Below the pieces are notes generated by a model. The model searched no databases, had not been told where the DNA came from, and saw only the letters and a program-made list of their open reading frames with translations. Source: Mycobacterium sp. OAS707 (GTDB lineage Bacteria > Actinomycetota > Actinomycetes > Mycobacteriales > Mycobacteriaceae). From it: a DNA stretch of 64,000 nt. Every line of letters starts with the position of its first letter. The stretch's first letter is position 1. Made by a program: the position numbers and the translations under genes. Positions 8,336 to 14,755 of the stretch are shown piece after piece. The stretch spans positions 666,454-730,453 of the forward strand of contig NZ_JADBDS010000004.1 in assembly GCF_014873705.1 (NCBI RefSeq), read 5' to 3'.

Positions 8336-8920
8336 GTGCATACGCACGATGCCCCCGCTCCGCAGGCGCGCGGGATCTACACAGCCCGCCTGGTCCATAC
8401 CTCCGATCTCGACAACGAGACGCGTGAAGATGCCCGCCGGATGGTGTCCGAAGCCTTCGCCGATGAGTTCACCGACGCCGACTGGGAGCACGCTCTCGGC
8501 GGCATGCATGCGCTGATCTGTCACCACGGCGCACTGATCGCGCATGCCGCGGTCGTGCAGCGTCGCCTGCTGTACCACGACATCGCGCTGCGCTGCGGCT
8601 ACGTCGAGGGGGTCGCCGTGCGCGAGGACTGGCGCGGCCAGGGCCTGGCCCATGCCCTGATGGATTCGGTGGAACAAGTGCTGCGCGGCGCCTACCAGCT
8701 CGGTGCGCTCAGCCCATCGGAGATCGGCAGACATCTGTACACCGCGCGAGGTTGGCTTCCGTGGCAGGGACCGACGTCCGTGCTGGCGCCGGCAGGCGTG
8801 ACCCGAACCCCCGACGACGACAACGGGCTCTTCGTTTTCCCGGTGAATTTGCCCGACAGTCTGGAGCTCGACACCACGGCCGAAATCACCTGCGATTGGC
8901 GCGAGGGCGACGTCTGGTAG
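8336..8920 (+). CDS. aac(2')-I: Aminoglycoside 2'-N-acetyltransferase, AAC(2')-I type
   Basis: A 194-residue GNAT-fold enzyme. Chromosomal AAC(2')-I enzymes are found across mycobacteria (180-210 residues) and move an acetyl group from acetyl-CoA to the 2'-amino group of gentamicin- or tobramycin-type drugs; a native housekeeping role has been suggested. The acetyl-CoA loop is clear at about residues 83-105: YVEGVAVREDWRGQGLAHAL, with the RGQGLA turn. The C-terminal half has an ARGWLPWQGPTSV block typical of AAC(2'). The start is GTG at 8336, shortly after the hairpin repeat. It corresponds to M. tuberculosis Rv0262c in position. Drug resistance is not proven by sequence alone. Confidence 0.85.
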   Translation: MHTHDAPAPQARGIYTARLVHTSDLDNETREDARRMVSEAFADEFTDADWEHALGGMHALICHHGALIAHAAVVQRRLLYHDIALRCGYVEGVAVREDWRGQGLAHALMDSVEQVLRGAYQLGALSPSEIGRHLYTARGWLPWQGPTSVLAPAGVTRTPDDDNGLFVFPVNLPDSLELDTTAEITCDWREGDVW

Positions 8921-8939
8921 GACGCGTAACTTTGGATGC

Positions 8940-9716
8940 ATGACCACTCCAGCGTTTCGTCCCGACCCGGAGACCTTCGACAAGCTCTACCGCGGCGAGC
9001 CTGTCGTCGAGGGCGGGCCGGTGCCGCCCGGCGTGCCGTGGGACGTGCAGCAAGCCCAGCCCAGACTGATGGAACTCGAAGCGCTGGGCGGGTTTTCGGG
9101 TGAAGTGCTCGATATCGGCTGCGGTCTCGGTGACAACTCGATCTATCTGGCTTCGCGGGGACACTCGGTCACCGGGTTGGACGGCTCACCCGCGGCGATC
9201 TCCGAAGCACGTCGACGCGCGGAAGCCGCCGGCGTCAGCGTGACGTTCGACGTCGCCGACGCCACGGACCTCAAGGGCTACGACGGACGTTTCGACACAG
9301 TCGTCGACAGTGCGCTCTACCACTGTCTGGACGACGACGGCAGGCAGGCTTATATCGCCGCGCTGTACCGGGCGACGCGGCCAGGCGCGCGTCTACATCT
9401 GTCCTGTTTTTCCGACGGCAACGTCAACGGCGTGATCGCACCCATGGGCGCCGTGCCCGAGAGCAACATCCGCGATACGTTGACTGCCAACGGCTGGCGC
9501 ATCGACTTCCTCGGCCCCACCACATATTTGGGTAACGCCATCGGATTCGGCACCGACGACGAGGGAATGCCGCAGCACCTGGCCGACCAGATGCCACCCG
9601 AGGCGCTCGAGCAGATGCGCCGAGTGACCGAGCGGTTCGCCAAGATCAGGGACTTGCTCGAGAACAACCGGGTGCACCTGCCGTTCACCGTGGTTCACGC
9701 ACACCGGGTCGATTGA
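8940..9716 (+). CDS. Class I SAM-dependent methyltransferase
   Basis: A 258-residue protein with a Rossmann-type methyltransferase core at about residues 45-160. Motif I reads VLDIGCGLGDNSIYLA, followed by the acidic VTGLDGSP at the end of strand 2, a VADATDL segment and FDTVVDSALYHCLDDD, which resembles thiopurine/thiol methyltransferase-like (UbiE-related) enzymes. The methyl acceptor cannot be read from the sequence. It starts at an ATG 19 bases after the aac(2') stop on the same strand and may be co-transcribed with it. Confidence 0.78.
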   Translation: MTTPAFRPDPETFDKLYRGEPVVEGGPVPPGVPWDVQQAQPRLMELEALGGFSGEVLDIGCGLGDNSIYLASRGHSVTGLDGSPAAISEARRRAEAAGVSVTFDVADATDLKGYDGRFDTVVDSALYHCLDDDGRQAYIAALYRATRPGARLHLSCFSDGNVNGVIAPMGAVPESNIRDTLTANGWRIDFLGPTTYLGNAIGFGTDDEGMPQHLADQMPPEALEQMRRVTERFAKIRDLLENNRVHLPFTVVHAHRVD

Positions 9717-9822
9717 AGACGTCTCAAACTCACACCCCGGCTTTCAGCAAGGTGAGGGGAAGTTCACGGCGGGGTGATCGCGCTGCGATTTCGCGCAATA
9801 AAGCCTTCCTAGCGTTGTCCGC

Positions 9823-11217
9823 ATGTCGAAACGCATCACTGACTGGGATCCCGAGGACGTCGTCGCCTGGGAGGCCGGTAACAAGAACATCGCGCGCCGC
9901 AACCTGATCTGGTCGGTGGTCGCCGAGCATATCGGCTTCTCGGTGTGGTCCATCTGGTCGGTGATGGTGCTGTTCATGCCGGAGGCGGTCTACCACTTCT
10001 CCGCGGGTGACAAGTTCCTGCTGGGCGCCACCGCAACGCTGGTCGGCGCATGCCTGCGAATCCCGTACACCCTGGCCACAGCGACCTTCGGCGGTCGCAA
10101 CTGGACGGTGTTCTCGGCGTTCGTGTTGCTGATCCCGACCGTCGGGACCATGTGGCTGCTGGCCCATCCGGGTCTGCCCCTGTGGCCGTACCTGCTGTGC
10201 GCAGCGCTGGCCGGCTTCGGCGGCGGCAACTTCGCATCGTCGATGACCAACATCAACGCGTTCTACCCGCAGCGACTAAAGGGCTGGGCGCTGGGCATCA
10301 ACGCCGGCGGCGGCAACATCGGCGTGCCGATGGTCCAGCTCGTCGGCCTGCTCGTCATCGCGACCCTCGGCAACCGTCAGCCCTACTGGGTGTGCGCGGT
10401 GTACCTGGTGGCGTTGGCGATCGCAGGCGTCGGCGCCGCGCTCTACATGGACAACCTCGAGCAGCACAAGATCGACCTGACGGCCATGGGCGCGATCCTG
10501 AAGGTACGAGACACCTGGGTGATCTCGCTGCTCTACATCGGCACGTTCGGCTCGTTCATCGGCTTTGCGTTCGCGTTCGGTCAGGTGCTGCAGATCAACT
10601 TCGCCGCGGGCGGTCAGAGTGCAGCGCAGGCGTCACTACACGCCGCACAGATCGCGTTCATCGGTCCGCTGCTCGGGTCGCTGTCGCGGGTGTACGGCGG
10701 CAAGCTCGCCGACCGCATCGGCGGCGGCAAGGTCACGCTGTCGGTGTTCGCCGGAATGATCCTTGGCGCAAGCATTCTCGTCGGCGTCAGCATGCTCGAC
10801 GACCACACCAAGGGTGCGGCGACCGGTGCCATGATGGCCGGCTACGTGGTCGGCTTCATCGCCCTGTTCCTGCTCTCAGGCATCGGCAACGGGTCGGTCT
10901 ACAAGATGATCCCCTCGATTTTCGAGGCCCGCAGCCGCTCACTGGATGTGCCGGAGGCCGATCGCGTGGCGTGGTCCCGTGCGATGGCAGGTGCATTGAT
11001 CGGCTTCGCCGGTGCCATTGGCGCGCTGGGCGGCGTCGGCATCAACATGGCGCTGCGGCAGTCGTACCTGAGCAGCCACTCCGCGACAACGGCCTTCTGG
11101 ATCTTCCTGACCTTTTATGTGGTGGCGTGCGCTGTCACCTGGGCGATGTACGTGCGACGGCCGGTCTCGGCCCCCGTCACCAGTGCAGAGCCCGCAACGG
11201 ACCTGGCCCGGACCTGA
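9823..11217 (+). CDS. narK: NarK-type nitrate/nitrite transporter
   Basis: A 464-residue major facilitator protein with about 12 hydrophobic segments. The nitrate/nitrite porter signature is present as two glycine-rich helices: ALAGFGGGNFASSMTNINAF around residues 128-147 and a second one, ALIGFAGAIGALGGVGINMA, around 386-406. The family moves nitrate in and nitrite out. It lies directly before nnaR and close to nirBD, and M. tuberculosis Rv0261c (narK3) sits at the same place, so it probably supplies nitrate or nitrite for assimilation. The ATG at 9823 follows a 106-base intergenic stretch with no other gene. A perfect hairpin follows the stop. Confidence 0.87.
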   Translation: MSKRITDWDPEDVVAWEAGNKNIARRNLIWSVVAEHIGFSVWSIWSVMVLFMPEAVYHFSAGDKFLLGATATLVGACLRIPYTLATATFGGRNWTVFSAFVLLIPTVGTMWLLAHPGLPLWPYLLCAALAGFGGGNFASSMTNINAFYPQRLKGWALGINAGGGNIGVPMVQLVGLLVIATLGNRQPYWVCAVYLVALAIAGVGAALYMDNLEQHKIDLTAMGAILKVRDTWVISLLYIGTFGSFIGFAFAFGQVLQINFAAGGQSAAQASLHAAQIAFIGPLLGSLSRVYGGKLADRIGGGKVTLSVFAGMILGASILVGVSMLDDHTKGAATGAMMAGYVVGFIALFLLSGIGNGSVYKMIPSIFEARSRSLDVPEADRVAWSRAMAGALIGFAGAIGALGGVGINMALRQSYLSSHSATTAFWIFLTFYVVACAVTWAMYVRRPVSAPVTSAEPATDLART

Positions 11218-11240
11218 CCTCCTTTCAGTGGGCCGGGGCG

Positions 11241-11266
11241 GCTGGGCAACAACGGCGTTGCCCAGC
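11241..11266 (+). terminator. Hairpin terminator after narK
   Basis: A perfect 10-base stem, GCTGGGCAAC (11241-11250) against GTTGCCCAGC (11257-11266), with a 6-base loop, lies 24 bases after the narK stop. No T-run follows, as is common for mycobacterial terminators. Confidence 0.65.
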
Positions 11267-11299
11267 TCACACCGCTCGACACGGGTAAGCAATGGCGAA

Positions 11300-11315
11300 G
11301 TAATGGGTTGGAAAC
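11300..11315 (+). promoter_or_regulatory. GlnR-like box before nnaR
   Basis: GTAAT, six bases, then GAAAC lies 22 bases before the nnaR ATG. The actinobacterial GlnR half-box is GTnAC, six bases, GAAAC, so one base departs from the pattern. GlnR is the known nitrogen-limitation activator of nitrite reduction genes in mycobacteria, which makes the site plausible, but only one half-box is present. Confidence 0.35.
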
Positions 11316-11337
11316 ATGCGCTACGTAGACATGGCAC

Positions 11338-12486
11338 ATGAGTGATCCCGACTGGGCACCGCTCACCGGTTTTCGCGTGGCGGTGACCTCCGCCCGTAGG
11401 GCCGACGAACTGGCCAAGCTGCTGGAACGGCGCGGCGCAACCGTCACGTGCGCAGCAGCCATCGCGATGGTGCCACTGCCCGACGACGAACAATTGCGGG
11501 CACACACCGAGGAATTGATCGCGCAACCCCCCGACATCGTGGTCGCCACCACCGGAATCGGCTTCCGCGGCTGGGTCGACGCCGCTGACGGCTGGGGGCT
11601 GTCTGGCGAACTGCTCGCGGCGCTCGGCAAGGCGCGCATCGTCTCCCGTGGACCGAAGTCGACCGGCGCGCTGCGCGCCGCGGGCCTGCCCGAGGAATGG
11701 TCGCCCGAATCCGAATCGTCGCGGGAGGTACTGCACTATCTGGTCGAGGGCGGCATCGCCGGCAAGCGCATCGCCGTGCAGTTGCACGGCGCCACCGACG
11801 ACTGGGATCCGTTCCCCGAGTTCCTCGACGAATTGCGCTCTGCCGGTGCGGAAGTGGTGCCGATCAGGGTGTACCGCTGGCACCCTGCACCCCGCAACGG
11901 CGATTTCGATCAGCTGGTCGCGGGTATCGCCGACGGCAAGTTCGACGCGGTCAGCTTCACTTCGGCGCCTGCTGTCGCGTCGGTTCTGATGCGTGCGATG
12001 GAGCTGGACATCGAAGACAAGGTGTTGTCCGCGTTGCGAACTGACGTCCATGCGATGTGTGTGGGTCCGGTGACGGCCCGGCCATTGGTCCGGCTCGGCG
12101 TACCAACGTCGGCGCCTGAGCGGATGCGGTTGGGCGCGTTGGCCCGTCACATCACCGACGAACTTCCGCTGCTGCAGTCGCGCACCCTGCGGGTGGCCGG
12201 TCATGTGCTGGAGATCCGCGGCACCTGCGTGATGGTCGACGGCGAGGTGAAGGCGGTTTCGCCTGCCGGGATGGCGACGATTCGCGCGCTGGCGCATCAT
12301 CCCGGCGCGGTGGTCTCGCGATTCGACCTGCTCGGCGCGCTTCCGGGCAGCGGCACCGACACCCACGCCGTTGAGACTGCGGTGCTGCGGCTTCGAACAG
12401 CGTTGGGCGACAAGAACATTGTGTCGACGGTCGTCAAACGCGGTTACCGGCTGGCAATCGACGACGAGTTGGCGCACGCGCGATGA
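11338..12486 (+). CDS. nnaR: NnaR, HemD-like transcriptional regulator of nitrate/nitrite assimilation
   Basis: A 382-residue protein with two parts. Residues 1-265 have the uroporphyrinogen-III synthase (HemD) fold: an early FRVAVTSARRADELAKLL, a VVATTGIGFRGWVDA stretch, and the FTSAPAVASVL and MCVGPVTARPL blocks. Residues 285-380 are an OmpR-type winged helix (AMATIRAL region, HAVETAVLRLRTAL, VVKRGYRL). Proteins of this build are NnaR, described in Streptomyces and in M. smegmatis as a regulator needed for nitrate/nitrite assimilation genes; M. tuberculosis Rv0260c is the counterpart. It is placed between narK and the siroheme chelatase. Its stop overlaps the next start (ATGA). Actual HemD enzyme activity is not implied. 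Confidence 0.85.
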   Translation: MSDPDWAPLTGFRVAVTSARRADELAKLLERRGATVTCAAAIAMVPLPDDEQLRAHTEELIAQPPDIVVATTGIGFRGWVDAADGWGLSGELLAALGKARIVSRGPKSTGALRAAGLPEEWSPESESSREVLHYLVEGGIAGKRIAVQLHGATDDWDPFPEFLDELRSAGAEVVPIRVYRWHPAPRNGDFDQLVAGIADGKFDAVSFTSAPAVASVLMRAMELDIEDKVLSALRTDVHAMCVGPVTARPLVRLGVPTSAPERMRLGALARHITDELPLLQSRTLRVAGHVLEIRGTCVMVDGEVKAVSPAGMATIRALAHHPGAVVSRFDLLGALPGSGTDTHAVETAVLRLRTALGDKNIVSTVVKRGYRLAIDDELAHAR

Positions 12487-13163
12487 GCCTGATGTTGGTC
12501 GCGCACGGCACCCGCAAGCAGCAGGGCGTCGCGATGATCGGAGATCTGGCCGAGCAGGTGTCCGCCACGCTCGGGCGGACGGTGCACGTGTCGTTCGTCG
12601 ACGTGCTCGGCCCGACGCCGTCGGAAGTGCTGACGCAGATGACCGGGCCCGCGATAGTCGTGCCTGCGTTCCTGTCGCGGGGGTATCACGTCACCAGCGA
12701 TATCCCCGCGCACGTGGCCGCCAGCGGACACCCCGACGTCACGGTGACGGAGGCCCTCGGGCCCGGCCCGGCACTGGTCCGCGTGCTCGCTGATCGGTTG
12801 ATCGAATCCGGTTGGCGCCAGGACGATTCGGTGGTGCTCGCGGCAGCCGGCACTTCTGACCCCGGCGCCCAACATGATCTGCACACGATGGCGACCTGGC
12901 TGTCGGCGGTCACGAGTTCGCGGGTGGAGTTGGCGTTCGCCGCCACGGGGACACCTCGCGTACACGACGCCGTCGAATCGCTACGGCAGCGGGGTGCGCG
13001 CAGGGTGGTCGTCGCGTCATACCTGTTGTCGGAAGGCCTGTTCCAGGATCGCCTGCGCGACAGCGGCGCAGACGTGGTGACCGAGCCGCTCGGCACCCAC
13101 CCCGGGCTGGTGCGACTGATCGCCAACCGGTTCAGCCGCGCCCGCTACTGCGTGGCCGCCTGA
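12483..13163 (+). CDS. sirB: Sirohydrochlorin chelatase (CbiX/SirB type)
   Basis: A 226-residue CbiX-family enzyme that inserts metal into sirohydrochlorin: Fe for siroheme or Co for cobalamin. The N-terminal SLMLVAHGTRKQQG carries the expected metal/substrate His, and an equivalent AAAGTSDPGA block begins the second half, consistent with the duplicated chelatase fold; the second half has Thr where many family members have another His. The ATG overlaps the nnaR stop by 4 bases, so it is coupled to it. Because siroheme is the cofactor of the nearby NirB, iron insertion is the more likely job. M. tuberculosis Rv0259c is at the same position. Confidence 0.82.
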   Translation: MSLMLVAHGTRKQQGVAMIGDLAEQVSATLGRTVHVSFVDVLGPTPSEVLTQMTGPAIVVPAFLSRGYHVTSDIPAHVAASGHPDVTVTEALGPGPALVRVLADRLIESGWRQDDSVVLAAAGTSDPGAQHDLHTMATWLSAVTSSRVELAFAATGTPRVHDAVESLRQRGARRVVVASYLLSEGLFQDRLRDSGADVVTEPLGTHPGLVRLIANRFSRARYCVAA

Positions 13164-13180
13164 CTCTTCGCAACCTCGCA

Positions 13181-13206
13181 GTTTGTTGCCCGCCGGGCGG
13201 GGGTAC
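13181..13206 (+). promoter_or_regulatory. SigF-like promoter of the sodC-like gene
   Basis: GTTT (13181-13184), a 16-base spacer, then GGGTAC (13201-13206) ends only 9 bases before the ATG at 13216, which would give a nearly leaderless message. It fits the mycobacterial SigF pattern as I recall it. The spacer is very GC-rich and holds GCCCGCCGGGC. Confidence 0.45.
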
Positions 13207-13215
13207 GCCGCGCTA

Positions 13216-13977
13216 ATGACCAAGCATGTCGCCGCTGCCATCGCTTTGCTCGCCGCGCCTGTTGCCATTGCAAGCGGTTGCGCCAACCAATCGGCCAACA
13301 ACCCGTCGGCGACGACGACCACCTCCGGGTCCGCGTCCAACGCCCAGCAGCTCACAACGCAGCTCAATACTTCCGACGGCAAACACGTCGCGACTGCCAC
13401 TATCGATTTCACCAGCGGCTACGCCACGGTCACGGTCGAGACCGCTCAAGCAGGCATCCTCTCGCCCGGCTTCCACGGCCTGCACATCCATGCCGTCGGC
13501 AAGTGTGAGGGCGACTTCAGTTCGGCCGGCGAACACTTCCAGGCGTCGGGGCACAGCGGCTCGCCGGCCAGTGGGGATCTGCCGCCGCTCCTGGTGCGCT
13601 CGGACGGCTCCGGCAAGCTCGTGGCGACCAGCGACGGCTTCACCGCCGAGGACCTCAAGGGCCCGCAGGGGTCCTCGATCGTGCTTCATCAAAGCGCCGA
13701 CATGAGCGGCTCGGCGTCCGATCAGCGACTGGCCTGCGGCGTGCTCAGCCCCGTAAACGCGACCAGCACATCGGTATCCGTTTCGACCTCGGTGTCGACG
13801 TCGACGGTCACCACCGGAGCGACCACCACTTCCGCTCCGCCAGCCACCGTCACCGAGACGACGCCGTCGTCGACGTCGGTCACCACAACGCCCAGCATGA
13901 GCACGAGCACCAGCACCGTCACGGTGATCCAGCCGCCGTCCATCCCGCCGATCACCGTGCCGGCTCCGCCCGGCTAG
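13216..13977 (+). CDS. SodC-like Cu superoxide dismutase lipoprotein with Ser/Thr-rich tail
   Basis: A 253-residue exported protein. The ATG at 13216 gives a signal peptide with an ASGC lipobox (Cys22). The Cu/Zn-SOD core spans about 50-177: copper ligands His90 and His92 (HGLHIHAVGKC), His107 (SAGEHF) and His158 (VLHQSAD); Cys97 and Cys174 for the disulfide; the guiding Arg in QRLACGV. Zinc-side ligands are incomplete: His107, His113 and Asp121 remain, but the His expected three residues before the Asp is Ala118. M. tuberculosis SodC is reported active without zinc, so this need not mean loss of function. Residues 179-253 form a Ser/Thr/Val-rich tail not usual for SodC. It shares a CTAG stop with fdxA, which converges on it. 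Confidence 0.78.
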   Translation: MTKHVAAAIALLAAPVAIASGCANQSANNPSATTTTSGSASNAQQLTTQLNTSDGKHVATATIDFTSGYATVTVETAQAGILSPGFHGLHIHAVGKCEGDFSSAGEHFQASGHSGSPASGDLPPLLVRSDGSGKLVATSDGFTAEDLKGPQGSSIVLHQSADMSGSASDQRLACGVLSPVNATSTSVSVSTSVSTSTVTTGATTTSAPPATVTETTPSSTSVTTTPSMSTSTSTVTVIQPPSIPPITVPAPPG

Positions 13978-14324
13978 TGAGGTCCTTCGTTCGGCGGTAG
14001 GCCTGCGACATAGGGCGTGTCCACTCCAACCCGGCCCAGCGCGGCAGCGCCGCACGGTGAGCCCAGCGGCGCCTCGTGTCCCGGCAGTACCTCGGTGAAG
14101 AACGCGGCGTTGTCGGCGAGGAACTGCCGCTGATCCCCGGGCAGGTCGGTCTCGTAGTAGATCGCGTCCAGGCGGCAGATGAACGCGCATGCACCGCAAT
14201 CCACGCACTCGTCGGGGTTGATGTAGAGCATGCGGTCGCCTTCGTAAATGCAGTCGACCGGGCAGTCCTGCACACAGGACTTGTCCATGACATCGACGCA
14301 TGCACTACCGATCACATAGGTCAT
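13974..14324 (-). CDS. fdxA: 7Fe ferredoxin FdxA
   Basis: A 116-residue ferredoxin of the FdxA type. Cys9, Cys17 and Cys50 suit a [3Fe-4S] cluster and Cys21, Cys40, Cys43 and Cys46 a [4Fe-4S] cluster; Cys25 is extra. The start at MTYVIGSACVD matches mycobacterial FdxA; an upstream TTG (14378) is rejected. It lies 78 bases downstream of nirD on the same strand and may share its transcript, giving a possible electron donor. In M. tuberculosis fdxA is a DosR-induced gene located elsewhere, so its place next to nirBD is worth noting. No convincing DosR box was seen in the short gap. Confidence 0.85.
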   Translation of the reverse strand: MTYVIGSACVDVMDKSCVQDCPVDCIYEGDRMLYINPDECVDCGACAFICRLDAIYYETDLPGDQRQFLADNAAFFTEVLPGHEAPLGSPCGAAALGRVGVDTPYVAGLPPNEGPH

Positions 14325-14402
14325 GCAGTCGACGGTATGGAACTGCTGCGGGAGAAATCTCGGGCCGAAAGTCCTCAATCTCTTGTGCCGAGCGCTGAGA
14401 AC

Positions 14403-14747
14403 CTAGACGCCGACCTCGACCTGGCCGTCCACGATGCGGGTGGCGTACACCGGCAGCGTGACCTCGGGGTCGTCCAGGCAGCTGCCGTCGTCAAGCGCGA
14501 AGGCCTGCTTCTTGATCGGCGTCTGCACCGTGGCGCGCCCACCGCGGTCGCCAACGATGCCGCGCGACATCACCGCCGCGCCCGAAAACGGGTCGATGTT
14601 GCCGATGGCGTACAGCGAACCGTCGTCGAGGCGGAACAGCGCCGCTTGCACACCGCCAGGCAGCAGCACACCAACCCCACGGTTCGGGATCAGGAAGTCG
14701 TAACGGCAGGCAGTGGTCCACACTTGCACGTCGTTGAGAAGAGTCAT
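14403..14747 (-). CDS. nirD: Assimilatory nitrite reductase small subunit NirD
   Basis: A 114-residue Rieske-like subunit of NADH-dependent nitrite reductase. It begins MTLLNDVQVW and keeps the fold signs LFRLDDGSLYAIGNIDPFSGA and SRGIVGDRGG. NirD proteins of this short type lack the Cys and His cluster ligands of true Rieske proteins, and none are seen here either. It follows nirB by 8 bases on the same strand. A longer frame to 15227 overlaps nirB and is a shadow. M. tuberculosis Rv0253 is the counterpart. Confidence 0.88.
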   Translation of the reverse strand: MTLLNDVQVWTTACRYDFLIPNRGVGVLLPGGVQAALFRLDDGSLYAIGNIDPFSGAAVMSRGIVGDRGGRATVQTPIKKQAFALDDGSCLDDPEVTLPVYATRIVDGQVEVGV

Positions 14748-14755
14748 CTGCTGTG

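Noticed and set aside
13183..13215. Longer SodC-like start at 13183
   Set aside because: It would put eleven extra residues before the signal peptide and lies inside the likely promoter.
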